This document shows positions 53,990 through 62,904 of a DNA stretch of 64,000 nucleotides, in pieces. Position numbers and translations under genes: made by a program. The stretch covers positions 1-64,000 of the forward strand of contig NZ_JARWAC010000021.1 in assembly GCF_029846175.1 (NCBI RefSeq), read 5' to 3'. The notes under the pieces are model-generated. The model was not told the DNA's origin, made no database searches, and worked only from the letters and a program-made list of their open reading frames with translations. The stretch comes from Sphaerisporangium sp. TRM90804. GTDB taxonomy: Bacteria > Actinomycetota > Actinomycetes > Streptosporangiales > Streptosporangiaceae. Within the stretch, counting starts at the first letter, position 1. Every line of letters starts with the position of its first letter.

Positions 53990-54399
53990 ATGGATCTCGA
54001 CAGGGCCCGTGACTTCATCCGGGACAACCACCGCGCGGTGATGCTCACCTCCCATCCCGGCGGCCGGCCGCAGATGTCCCCGGTGGTGGTGGCGGTCGAC
54101 CCCGAGGGCCGCGTCGTCGTCAGCACCCGCGAGACCGCGGCCAAGACCCGCAACCTGCGCCTGAACCCCGCCGTCTCCTTCTGCGTGACCAGCGACTCCT
54201 TCTTCGGCGACTGGATCCAGGTGGAGGGGACGGCGCGAATCGTGTCCCTGCCGGAGGCCATGGAGCCGCTGGTGGAGTACTACCGCTCGGTCTCCGGCGA
54301 GCACCCCGACTGGACGACTACCGGGCGGCCATGACACGGGAACGGCGCGTGGTGGTGCTCGTCGACCTCACACGCGCCGGTCCCGACCGTCACGGGTAG
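53990..54399 (+). pseudogene. PPOX-class F420-dependent oxidoreductase, apparently frameshifted
   Basis: From ATG 53990 the frame encodes a split-barrel flavin/F420 protein (VMLTSHPGGRPQMSPVVVAV, VVVSTRETAAKTRNLRLNPA, SFCVTSDSFFGDWIQVEGTA) but stops early at 54334 after HPDWTTTGRP. The expected C-terminus DDYRAAMTRERRVVVLVDLT continues in the next frame to a stop at 54399. Adding one G to the GG at about 54312-54313 would restore a 136-aa protein of normal length. It is either a recent single-base deletion or a sequence error. The family reduces substrates such as biliverdin or quinone-like compounds with F420. Confidence 0.75.
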
Positions 54400-54422
54400 C
54401 CCGCCCTGGGCTGGGCGCCGGG

Positions 54423-55640
54423 CTAGTTCAGGCGCTCCAGCACCATCGCCATGCCCTGGCCGCCGCCGACGCACATCGTCTCCAGGCCGATCTGCCGGTC
54501 GTGGAAGCGCAGGCTGTTGATCAGCGTGGAGGTGATGCGGGCGCCGGTCATGCCGAACGGGTGCCCGACGGCGATGGCGCCGCCGTTGACGTTGAGCCGG
54601 TCGAGGTCGATGCCCAGCTCCTGGTACGACGGGATGACCTGGGCGGCGAACGCCTCGTTGATCTCCACCAGGTCGACGTCGCCGATCGCCATGCCCGCCC
54701 GGCCCAGCGCCTGGCGGGAGGCCTCGACCGGGCCGAGGCCCATGATCTCCGGCGACAGCCCGGTGACGGCGGTGGACACGATGCGGGCCAGCGGGGTGAC
54801 GCCCAGCTCGGCGGCCTTCACGTCGCTCATGACGACCACCGCGGCGGCGCCGTCGTTCAGCGCGCAGCAGTTGCCCGCCGTCACCGTGCCGTCGGGCCGG
54901 AACACGGGCTTGAGCTGCGACACCGCCTCGTAGGTGGTGCCCGCCCGCGGCCCGTCGTCCTTGGCGACGACGCTGCCGTCGGGCAGCGTCACCGGCGTGA
55001 TGTCCTGCTCCCAGAACCCGTTCGCCAGGGCCTTCTCGGCCAGGTTCTGCGAGCGCACGCCGAACTCGTCCTGCTCGCGGCGGCTCACGCCCCTGATCTG
55101 GGCGACGTTCTCGGCGGTCTGGCCCATCGCGACGTAGATGTCGGGCAGGCGGCCTTCCTGGCGCGGGTCGTGCCACTCGCCGCCGCCCTGGGCCAGCTCG
55201 TCGGTGCGGGTCTTGGCGTCGAGGAAGAGCGGGTTGGTGGTGCCGGGGTGGGAGTCGGAGCTGCCGTGCGCGAACCGGGACACGCACTCGACGCCCGCGG
55301 AGACGAAGACGTCGCCCTCGCCCGCCTTGATGGCGTGGAAGGCCATGCGCGTCGTCTGGAGGGACGAGGAGCAGTAGCGGGTCACCGTGGTGCCGGGAAC
55401 GCCGTCCATGCCGAGCAGGACGGACACCACCCGGGCCATGTTGAAGCCCTGCTCGCCGCCGGGCAGGCCGCAGCCCAGCATCAGGTCGTCGACGTCGTCC
55501 GGCGCGAGCTGCGGGACCTTGTCCAGCGCGGCTTTGACCATCTGGGCGGTGAGGTCGTCGGGACGGATGTCCTTGAGCGACCCCTTGAAGGCTCGGCCGA
55601 TCGGCGAACGTGCGGTCGCGACGATTACTGCCTCTGGCAT
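54423..55640 (-). CDS. Acetyl-CoA acyltransferase (thiolase)
   Basis: A 405-aa thiolase II/FadA-type enzyme. Nucleophilic Cys90 is in TVTRYCSSSLQTTRMA, the catalytic NEAFAAQ motif is in DLVEINEAFAAQ, GHPFGMTGARI contributes His, and the C-terminal Cys is in METMCVGGGQGMAMVLE-like sequence (ETMCVGGGQG). It cleaves 3-ketoacyl-CoA in beta-oxidation or condenses acyl-CoAs. ATG 55640 follows CAGGAGAGCCAG. The mycobacterial order thiolase, SGNH protein, cbs, metB (from memory) is echoed here, with insertions. Confidence 0.94.
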   Translation of the reverse strand: MPEAVIVATARSPIGRAFKGSLKDIRPDDLTAQMVKAALDKVPQLAPDDVDDLMLGCGLPGGEQGFNMARVVSVLLGMDGVPGTTVTRYCSSSLQTTRMAFHAIKAGEGDVFVSAGVECVSRFAHGSSDSHPGTTNPLFLDAKTRTDELAQGGGEWHDPRQEGRLPDIYVAMGQTAENVAQIRGVSRREQDEFGVRSQNLAEKALANGFWEQDITPVTLPDGSVVAKDDGPRAGTTYEAVSQLKPVFRPDGTVTAGNCCALNDGAAAVVVMSDVKAAELGVTPLARIVSTAVTGLSPEIMGLGPVEASRQALGRAGMAIGDVDLVEINEAFAAQVIPSYQELGIDLDRLNVNGGAIAVGHPFGMTGARITSTLINSLRFHDRQIGLETMCVGGGQGMAMVLERLN

Positions 55641-55751
55641 CTGGCTCTCCTGGGTTCGTGGCAGGGCTCCCTGAGCGGAGGTTACCCCGGGGCGGCCGCG
55701 GTGGGACGCGCGGGGGCGCCAGAAACAGAACTTTGTACGGTTGCACATCGG

Positions 55752-55784
55752 GGAAGGCCTCGCGCCGGACGCGCGAGGCCTTCC
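55752..55784 (-). terminator. Hairpin after the PQQ-propeller lipoprotein gene
   Basis: A perfect 14-bp stem, GGAAGGCCTCGCGC (55752-55765) and GCGCGAGGCCTTCC (55771-55784), with a 5-base loop. It lies between the lipoprotein gene end (55871) and the thiolase start (55640), both on the minus strand, so it separates the two transcripts. Confidence 0.8.
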
Positions 55785-55870
55785 ACGGCCCGGCGGGCCC
55801 GGCGGGAGCGTGCGGCTTGGAGGAGGAGGCCGCCGCTCACCGGCCGCTGCCCGGCGGGAGCTTAACCGGC

Positions 55871-57223
55871 TCAGCCGTACATGCCGGGGGCCGTGCCCGT
55901 GGTGTCCCGCACCGCGTGCAGGCCGCCCTTGTCGTCCCGCCACAGGCGCCAGCCCTCGTGGCTGCCGGTGAACCACTCGGGCGGCACGCCGGGCCCCTCG
56001 GCGCGCTTGCCCGTGGCCAGGTCGAACTCGCACAGGGCGGCCACCGAGTAGAACCCGCGCGGGGCGCCGGTCAGCTGCAGCGGCTGCGGGTCGGTCACGC
56101 AGAACGACCAGCCCCGCTCGTCCTTTAGCGGTACGGCCTGCCCGGAGGTGAGGTCGTAGGAGGCGCCGGCGGTGCCCGGCTTGAGGAAGCCCAGCCGGGA
56201 CATGTCGGAGGGGAACGCGAGCCACCAGCCCGCGCCCGGCACCTGGTCGGCGGTGATCTGCCCGACCACCCGGCCGGAGGCGGGGTCGAGGCGGGCGAAG
56301 CCGCCGTACTGCCCCTGCTGGTCGACCGGGCGGACGACGGGGGCCATGCCCGGGTTGCCGCTCGGGTAGACGCGCACCACCGAGGGGCGCAGCCAGTTGA
56401 CGGCGCCGTCGGCCAGCTTCACCGAGAACAGCCCGAAGGTGGACGTCCGGTCGTCCTTGGGGTTGGTGTACGGGGCGACGTAGCCGATGAGGTCGCCGCC
56501 GGCCGTGCCGAAGGCCCAGCCGCCCGACAGGTCGATGCCGGGGCTCAGTGCCTCCTCCAGGGGGAGCCGCCAGCCGAGCTTGCCCGTGCGCAGGTCGTAG
56601 GAGGCCAGCAGGGGGTGCTTGGCCAGGCGCAGCACGACGACCCTGGAGGAGTCGGACCACTCGACCTCGGCGATGCCGGGCAGCTTCCACAGGACCTCGC
56701 CGGTGAGCGCGTGCAGCACCACCATGCGGGCCGAGGCGAGGGAGGTGTTCTCTGCCAGGCAGATGTGGACGCCGCACCGCTGGGGGCCGAAGGTGGACTG
56801 CAGGGGGCGGGCCCAGAGCTGCCGCCCGCCGCGCGCGTCGCGGACCACGAGGGTGGCCTTCGCCTTGCCGGACGCGGCCGGGGCCACCGCCGCCACCACC
56901 GCGCGCCCGGGAGCTGCCTCTACGGCGGCAGGCGGCTGCACGCCCATGCCGGGCAGGCGCCCGGCGATCGCGGCGGGATGGCTCCACAGCCGCCTGCCGG
57001 TGGCGAGGTCGACCGCGGCGGTCTCCAGCGTGCCGTCCGGCCTCATCGAGGTGACCGCGGCCGCCCCGGCGGCCACGGTGGCGCGGCTGACGGCGTTCAC
57101 CCCGGCGTTGTGCCAGGTGGGGAGGGTCTCCTCGGTGGCGGCCTTACTGCCGGAGCAGGCGGCCAGGGCCATGGCCCCGGCGAGCGCCAAGGCCGGTTTC
57201 ACGAGGGGCCGGATCACGGGCAT
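55871..57223 (-). CDS. PQQ-like beta-propeller lipoprotein
   Basis: A 450-aa secreted lipoprotein: signal peptide ALALAGAMALAAC with lipobox Cys23, then repeated propeller blades with the PQQ-repeat pattern (VDLATGRRLWSHPA, VVRDARGGRQLWARPL, LHALTGEVLWKLPG, YDLRTGKLGWRLPL). Two Cys in RCGVHICLAENTS may form a disulfide. It resembles BamB-like scaffolds; in a Gram-positive its role is unknown. It lies 51 bp downstream of the SGNH hydrolase gene, so the two are probably co-transcribed. Confidence 0.88.
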   Translation of the reverse strand: MPVIRPLVKPALALAGAMALAACSGSKAATEETLPTWHNAGVNAVSRATVAAGAAAVTSMRPDGTLETAAVDLATGRRLWSHPAAIAGRLPGMGVQPPAAVEAAPGRAVVAAVAPAASGKAKATLVVRDARGGRQLWARPLQSTFGPQRCGVHICLAENTSLASARMVVLHALTGEVLWKLPGIAEVEWSDSSRVVVLRLAKHPLLASYDLRTGKLGWRLPLEEALSPGIDLSGGWAFGTAGGDLIGYVAPYTNPKDDRTSTFGLFSVKLADGAVNWLRPSVVRVYPSGNPGMAPVVRPVDQQGQYGGFARLDPASGRVVGQITADQVPGAGWWLAFPSDMSRLGFLKPGTAGASYDLTSGQAVPLKDERGWSFCVTDPQPLQLTGAPRGFYSVAALCEFDLATGKRAEGPGVPPEWFTGSHEGWRLWRDDKGGLHAVRDTTGTAPGMYG

Positions 57224-57274
57224 TCCACTCCAATGCGTGCAGAGTGACGACTGCGTCGCGGAGGGTGACCGGAT

Positions 57275-58279
57275 CTAGGCGTGCCGAGGCGTCACCCCCG
57301 GCCGGCGGCGAAGTATCGTGGCCCATCTTCCGTAGGGGCCGGTCGCACGGCCGGCGACGCGGGTCGCGGTGACCTCGGTGCCGGGCTCCTCCGCGGCGAT
57401 GGCCGCCGCGAGGTAAATCGGTTGCGATCCCTCGCCGCGCTCGGACGGTGGCGTGAGCCCCAGCCCCAACGCGGCGCATACAGAAGGTAGCACCGCGTGA
57501 GCGGCTTGTTCGTAGCCTCGGGCAGATGGGTGGAATCGATCGGGACCGAACATCTCGCCCGGATATGTGGAGAATTCCGGGCCGAGGATGTCCGCGAAAG
57601 CCACCGTACGGCCGCCCTCCTCGACCACGGCCACGGTCTGCGCCGCCGCGAGCTGGCGGCTCCAGTAGCGCGTGAGCCAGCGCAGCGGCGGCGCGATCAG
57701 GCGCACCGTGCCGAGGTCGGGGCACGTCCCGACGACGACCTCCGCGCCCGCGGCGCGCAGGCGGCGCACCGCCTTCTGCAGTTCGGCCACGGCGTGCGCC
57801 GGCTTGGTCTGGGTGGTCACGTCGTTGGCGCCCACGAAGACGACCGCCACGTCCGGGGTGTCCTTGATCGCGCGGTCCACCTGCCAGGCCAGGTCGGCCG
57901 AGACGGCCCCCGACCGGCCGAACACGCGCAACCGCACGGGCCTGCCCGCCACCTCCGCCAGGCCGGTCGCGATCAGCACGGCCGGCGTGGCGGCCGGTTC
58001 TGAGACGCCGAGCCCGACCGAGGTGGAGTCCCCCAGCATCGCCAGGGTGATCGGCCTGCCGCCCGCGGGCCCCTCGCCGCCGGGCGGCGGCGTCACGTAG
58101 AGGCCGTCGGACGCCGGCCCGTCCATGCCGTGCGGCTGCCCCACCAGCCTGCGCGCGATCATTCCCTCGGCCACCAGCAGGCCGTACACCGCCGCGCCGA
58201 GCGCGGTGACCCCCCCTCCGCCGACGGCGGCCGCCGTCGCGATGCGGCGGGCGGCCCGGGCGGTTCCCGGCGTCCACAT
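57275..58279 (-). CDS. Membrane-anchored SGNH/GDSL-type hydrolase
   Basis: A 334-aa esterase-like protein. N-terminal signal-anchor (IATAAAVGGGGVTALGAAVY, about 13-32). Block I is LAMLGDSTSVGLG (Ser85), block II GRSGAVSADLAW, block III VFVGANDVT, block V DRFHPSARGYEQAA with Asp and His. It probably deacylates or deacetylates a cell-envelope glycan or lipid. ATG 58279 has AGGAGG seven bases upstream. It is divergent from cbs, the arrangement also seen in mycobacteria (from memory). Confidence 0.92.
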   Translation of the reverse strand: MWTPGTARAARRIATAAAVGGGGVTALGAAVYGLLVAEGMIARRLVGQPHGMDGPASDGLYVTPPPGGEGPAGGRPITLAMLGDSTSVGLGVSEPAATPAVLIATGLAEVAGRPVRLRVFGRSGAVSADLAWQVDRAIKDTPDVAVVFVGANDVTTQTKPAHAVAELQKAVRRLRAAGAEVVVGTCPDLGTVRLIAPPLRWLTRYWSRQLAAAQTVAVVEEGGRTVAFADILGPEFSTYPGEMFGPDRFHPSARGYEQAAHAVLPSVCAALGLGLTPPSERGEGSQPIYLAAAIAAEEPGTEVTATRVAGRATGPYGRWATILRRRPGVTPRHA

Positions 58280-58575
58280 GGATGACGAACCTCCTCTCAC
58301 AACAGCGGACCGGCGTCGCGCGCGTCCCCCCGGTGCCCGTTCTCGCCGTGCCGGGGTCCAGCGCCGCCCCATCGGGGTGCCCCGGCGCCGTCCCCTGGTC
58401 AGGCCCGTCTTGTTCATTCCCCATGGCTCGGGGTCACGACTCGCACCGGAGGTCCCAGGTCCTGGTAGCCATAGCGGTACGGTGAGGAGTTGAAACCAGC
58501 CGGTGACCAGATAAGCCATCCGATATCCGGCATAGCAAAGCTGACAAAGCTCTGGCAAATGAGGTGTTATACCCG

Positions 58576-59955
58576 GTGCGCGTACACGACTCGCTCATCG
58601 AGCTCATGGGCGACACACCGCTCGTGCGGCTGCGCAAGGTCACAGCCGGCGTGCCCGCGCAGGTGCTCGCCAAGGTGGAGTACTTCAACCCGGGCGGCTC
58701 GGTCAAGGACCGCATCGCGCTGCGCATGGTCGAGGCGGCCGAGCGCTCCGGGGCGCTGCGCCCCGGCGGCACGATCGTCGAGCCGACGTCCGGCAACACC
58801 GGCGTCGGGCTGGCCATCGTGGCGCAGGAGAAGGGCTACCGCTGCCTGTTCGTGGTGCCCGACAAGGTCGCCCAGGACAAGATCGCCGTGCTGCGCGCGT
58901 ACGGGGCAGACGTGGTGGTGTGCCCCACGGCGGTGTCGCCCGACCACCCGGACTCCTACTACTCGGTGTCCGACCGCCTCGCCCGCGAGGTGCCCAACGC
59001 CTGGAAGCCCGACCAGTACTCCAACCCGGAGAACCCCGAGAGCCACTACCGGACCACCGGGCCCGAGATCTGGGAGCAGACCGAGGGGCGCGTCACGCAC
59101 TTCGTCTGCGGCGTCGGCACCGGCGGCACGATCAGCGGCACCGGGCGCTACCTCAAGGAGGTCTCCGGCGGCCGGGTGCAGATCATCGGCGCCGACCCCG
59201 AGGGCTCGGTCTACTCCGGCGGCTCCGGCCGCCCGTACCTGGTCGAGGGCGTGGGCGAGGACATCTGGCCGGCCACCTACGACACCACGATCGCCGACCG
59301 CGTCATCGCCGTCTCCGACAAGGACTCCTTCGGCATGACCCGCCGCCTCGCACGCGAGGAGGCCCTGCTGGTCGGGGGCTCGTGCGGCATGGCCGTCGTC
59401 GCGGCCCTGCGGGTGGCGGCCGAGGCCGGGCCGGACGACGTCGTCGTGGTCCTGCTGCCGGACGGCGGCCGGGGCTACCTGTCCAAGATCTTCAACGACG
59501 ACTGGATGGCCGACTACGGCTTCCTCACCACCACGAGCGACGAGGGCCTGGTCGGCGACGTGCTCGGCCGCAAGGGCGCGGGCCTGCCGGAGTTCGTGCA
59601 CACCCACCCGTACGAGTCGGTCAACACCGCCATCTCGATCATGCGGGAGTACGGCGTCTCCCAGCTCCCGGTGATGAAGGAGGAGCCCCCGGTCATGGCC
59701 GCCGAGGTGGTCGGCTCGATCGTCGAGCGCGACCTCCTGGAGGCCCTGTACCGCGGCCGGGTGCGCGGCGATGACCCGCTCGCCGACCACATGTCGGCCC
59801 CGCTGCCCACGATCGGCGCCGGAGAGCCCCTCTCGGTCGCCATCGAGGCCCTGGAGAAGGCCGACGCCGCGGTCGTCCTGGACGACGGCAAGCCCGTGGG
59901 CCTCATCACCCGCCAGGACCTGCTGGCGTTCCTCGCCGGGGGAGGCTCGCACTGA
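58576..59955 (+). CDS. cbs: Cystathionine beta-synthase
   Basis: Condenses serine and homocysteine (first step of reverse transsulfuration). In this 459-aa protein the PLP domain has PLP-Lys44 in NPGGSVKDR and the phosphate cup TSGNTG. YYSVSDRLAREVPNAWKPDQ and the GTGGTISGTGRYLKE segment match actinobacterial CBS. The C-terminal part (about 325-455) holds two CBS motifs (VNTAISIMREYGVSQLPVM and AIEALEKADAAVVLDDGKPV). GTG 58576 aligns with the family start and has GAGGTG nine bases before it; GTG 58564 is an alternative. metB lies 3 kb downstream. Confidence 0.95.
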   Translation: MRVHDSLIELMGDTPLVRLRKVTAGVPAQVLAKVEYFNPGGSVKDRIALRMVEAAERSGALRPGGTIVEPTSGNTGVGLAIVAQEKGYRCLFVVPDKVAQDKIAVLRAYGADVVVCPTAVSPDHPDSYYSVSDRLAREVPNAWKPDQYSNPENPESHYRTTGPEIWEQTEGRVTHFVCGVGTGGTISGTGRYLKEVSGGRVQIIGADPEGSVYSGGSGRPYLVEGVGEDIWPATYDTTIADRVIAVSDKDSFGMTRRLAREEALLVGGSCGMAVVAALRVAAEAGPDDVVVVLLPDGGRGYLSKIFNDDWMADYGFLTTTSDEGLVGDVLGRKGAGLPEFVHTHPYESVNTAISIMREYGVSQLPVMKEEPPVMAAEVVGSIVERDLLEALYRGRVRGDDPLADHMSAPLPTIGAGEPLSVAIEALEKADAAVVLDDGKPVGLITRQDLLAFLAGGGSH

Positions 59956-59962
59956 GGCGTGC

Positions 59963-61153
59963 TCAGCCCGCGGGGAACCAGGCGCGGACCTCCCAGGCGC
60001 CCTCGGGGGTGGGGCCGGCGCGCAGGTCGCCGCCGAGGGCGGTGACCCGCTCGGCCATGCCCACCAGGCCGTAGCCGCCGCCGAGGGCGGAGACCCGCGG
60101 GTCGGCGATCGAGTGGGGGTTGCGGATGCGCAGCAGCACGCCCTGGTCGGCCGTCCTGAGGTCGACCTGGGCCCAGCGGGCGCCCGGCGCGTGCCGCCGG
60201 AGGTTGGTCAGCGACTCCAGCAGCACCCGGTGCAGGGTGGTGACCACCTCGGGCGGCAGCGCGGAGTCGCTGACGCCCTGGCCGACCTCGTACGCCACCG
60301 GCGGGCCGTCCACGCTGAACTTCTCGACCAGGACCCGCAGGTCGGTCAGCGAGGAGCCCGGACGGCGGGACGCGTCGTCCTCCGACCGCAGCACGCCCAC
60401 CAGGCGCCGCATCGACGTCAGCGCCTCGGCCCCGGCGCCCGCTATCGCGTCGAGGGAGGTCGTCACCGCTTCCGGATGCTGGTCGGCGACCGTCCTGGCC
60501 GCCTGGGCCTGGACGACGATCCCGGTGATGTGGTGGGCCACCAGGTCGTGCAGCTCACGGGCCAGCTCCAGCCGCTCGGCCCTGCGGACCGCCTCGACGG
60601 TCTGCCGGCGACGCTGGAGCTGGTAGCGCAGGTAACTGCCGATGCCCACCGCCGTGGCCCAGGCGACGAAGAACAGGAACCCGAACGAGACGGCGTCCCC
60701 CTCGCCTTCGGCGCGCAGCACCGCGGCGAGCTCCAGCACGACCATGACGGCCGAGGTGATCCAGACCGCCCGCCGCAACGGGGCGACCCACCGCAGCACC
60801 CCGATCGTGATGAGCAGCAGCGACCCCGCCTCGGCGAACCCGGGGAACCCGCTGCCCAGGCCGTGCCGGCCGACGGACAGGGAGATCGCGGCCGACAGCG
60901 AGATGAGCAGCACCGCGCCCCCGACGCGGTGGCGGCGCCGCAGGACGTAGGCGCCGGTGCCGACGAGCCCGCACAGGGGGACGGCGAGGTCGGCGCCCCC
61001 CAGCGACAGCCCGCGCGCGGTGTCGGCGAGCAGCAGCAGGCCGAGCACGCCGACCAGCACGACCTCGCTGATCCGCTCGACCCACGACACGAACTCCGGC
61101 TCCCTCACGGCATCCGAGCGTAAGCCGAACGACCGAGAAGCGGGATCGGCCAT
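59963..61153 (-). CDS. Sensor histidine kinase (HisKA_3 / NarL-partner type)
   Basis: A 396-aa membrane kinase with about five to six N-terminal helices (about 28-175), an H-box RLELARELHDLVAHHITGI with the phospho-acceptor His, the N-box LLESLTNLRRHAPGA and a G-box region GGGYGLVGMAERV. Such kinases normally pair with a LuxR/NarL response regulator encoded next to them. None is present on either side (cbs convergent, MMPL-like gene upstream), so it is orphaned in this window. Signal unknown. Confidence 0.92.
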   Translation of the reverse strand: MADPASRSFGLRSDAVREPEFVSWVERISEVVLVGVLGLLLLADTARGLSLGGADLAVPLCGLVGTGAYVLRRRHRVGGAVLLISLSAAISLSVGRHGLGSGFPGFAEAGSLLLITIGVLRWVAPLRRAVWITSAVMVVLELAAVLRAEGEGDAVSFGFLFFVAWATAVGIGSYLRYQLQRRRQTVEAVRRAERLELARELHDLVAHHITGIVVQAQAARTVADQHPEAVTTSLDAIAGAGAEALTSMRRLVGVLRSEDDASRRPGSSLTDLRVLVEKFSVDGPPVAYEVGQGVSDSALPPEVVTTLHRVLLESLTNLRRHAPGARWAQVDLRTADQGVLLRIRNPHSIADPRVSALGGGYGLVGMAERVTALGGDLRAGPTPEGAWEVRAWFPAG

Positions 61154-61304
61154 TCGGCCGAACCCCCGCGCCGGGCCCCGTGGGCGAGGCGGCCCGTCGC
61201 GTGAAGGCGGCGGGGCGGGGCGGCCGGGCGCGTGAAGGCGGGACGGGGCGGCTCACCGCGTCGTGAGGGGGCCGGGGGATCAGCGCGGGGTGGGGCCCGG
61301 CGGG

Positions 61305-62687
61305 TCAGCGGGTGGCCAGGACGGGCGCGGGCTCGTCGGTGGTGGCGGTGCCGGGCCACCAGGCCCTGGTTCCGAGCAGGGCGGTGAGGCCCGGGACGAC
61401 GACCAGGGACAGCACGCCGCAGCCGGCGACGAGCACGAAGGCGGGCACGACGCCGTAGACCAGGGCGGTGAGCGTGCCGGCGGCCAGCGGCGCCGCCAGC
61501 GCCGCCGGGCCCGCGTACCTGACGGCGAGCGCCGAGGACGTGCGGGGATCACGGCCGGCCCTGGCGGTCTCCCGGACGCGCGCCAGCATGAGCAGAGCCG
61601 TGGAGACGGCCGTGACCAGCCCGAACATGAAGACCACCGCCCCGCCGCCCGCGCCGGTCGCCGCGCTGCCGGTGGCCCAGGCCACCGCCGTCGCCCCGGA
61701 GGCGACGTAGGCGGGGGAGACCAGGCTGCGCCACACCAGCGCGAGCACCAGGGCGGTCAGCACGCCGGCGACCCCGACGACCTCCAGCGGGGGCGGGCTG
61801 GCGACGAGGCCGGCGGCGCCGAGGGCGGTGAGGAAGACGGCCGCGCCGGCCGTCCAGGGCCCCGGGCGGGCGGCCACGGCGCGGCCCAGGCGGGCGGCGG
61901 CCGTGGGCGGGGCGGCCCTCCGGCGCCTCGGCGTCCAGGACAGGCGGCCTCCGAGCGCCGCCAGCAGGGCCGGAAGCAGCGTGAGCGGCACGACGATGCC
62001 GACCGCGGCGGTCACGGCGAGCGCCGGGCCGAGCCCGGGCGTCCACGCGCCGGCCGCCAGCGGCAGCGCGCCGCAGGACGCCATCCAGGCGGCGCCGCCC
62101 GTCGCGACGACGCCTCCCACCTGGTCGAGCGAGGTGCGGACGGCCATGGGCGGCCGGTCGCCCGCGGTCAGCAGCTCCCCGAACCGGTGGGCGAGCATGA
62201 GGGCGCACCCGGCGGCCGTGCCGTAGGCGAACAGGGCGGGCGGCACGGGCAGCCCCATGGCCGAGACGAGCACCGCCGACAGTCCCTGGACGGCGACGGC
62301 GGCCAGCAGGACGCCCATCGCGGCGACGGGCGAGCGCAGGAAGGCCGTCAGCGCGGCGAACACCACGGCGGCCACCGCGGCCGTGACGCCGCCGCTCCCC
62401 GTCCAGAGCGGGACGCCGCCCCCCGGCGCCGCGAGGGCGCCTGTAAGGGCGCCCGTGGCGGCGTGGCCTCCAGGCACCGTGGCGGGGCCGCCGGACGAGA
62501 GCGGGCCCGCGGGGCCGGACGGGATGGAGCCCGCGGGGCCGGGGCCGGGGAGGGGCGGGGCGTCGGGTCCGAGCAGCACCGGCAGCGTGTCGAGCCAGGC
62601 CGGGACGGCGGCGGCCAGCGCGGCGGCCCAGGCGGCGAGTACCCACCAGGCGCGGCGAGTGGTGAAGCTGCCGATGACGTCGAGCAT
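61305..62687 (-). CDS. Trimmed MMPL/RND-family membrane protein
   Basis: A 460-aa protein with about eleven to twelve hydrophobic helices in the MMPL order (RRAWWVLAAWAAALAAAVPA at the N-terminus, VTAAVAAVVFAALTAFLRSP, PPALFAYGTAAGCALMLAHRFGE, a second half starting near 278). Normal MMPL proteins are 700 residues or more with two large extracytoplasmic domains. Here both are reduced to short loops (the first is a Pro/Gly-rich stretch at about 40-95). It may be a minimal lipid or drug transporter, or a decayed one. It precedes the orphan kinase on the same strand; the 151-bp gap contains GCGTGAAGGCGG direct repeats. Confidence 0.75.
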   Translation of the reverse strand: MLDVIGSFTTRRAWWVLAAWAAALAAAVPAWLDTLPVLLGPDAPPLPGPGPAGSIPSGPAGPLSSGGPATVPGGHAATGALTGALAAPGGGVPLWTGSGGVTAAVAAVVFAALTAFLRSPVAAMGVLLAAVAVQGLSAVLVSAMGLPVPPALFAYGTAAGCALMLAHRFGELLTAGDRPPMAVRTSLDQVGGVVATGGAAWMASCGALPLAAGAWTPGLGPALAVTAAVGIVVPLTLLPALLAALGGRLSWTPRRRRAAPPTAAARLGRAVAARPGPWTAGAAVFLTALGAAGLVASPPPLEVVGVAGVLTALVLALVWRSLVSPAYVASGATAVAWATGSAATGAGGGAVVFMFGLVTAVSTALLMLARVRETARAGRDPRTSSALAVRYAGPAALAAPLAAGTLTALVYGVVPAFVLVAGCGVLSLVVVPGLTALLGTRAWWPGTATTDEPAPVLATR

Positions 62688-62904
62688 TCGCCCCCGATCC
62701 CCGTCGTGTCGCCTGACCCGGCGCGGGCGGCGAAGCGGCCTGGCTCCAGTGTCGGGGCGCAGGGGGCCGCGCGCGAGGGTCCAGAGCCGACGGTAGGGGG
62801 CGAAGGGGCCTCCGGCATCGGTCTAGGGGCTGATCCCCTTCTGCTACTTCGGCCGTAGTCCGTGGAGGCCGACGGGGCCACCGGGATGGCGGTAACGTTG
62901 GGCC

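Noticed and set aside
62688-62904. Possible SAM or other riboswitch upstream of metB.
   Set aside because: I found no conserved core motif or convincing nested stems in the 217-bp leader.
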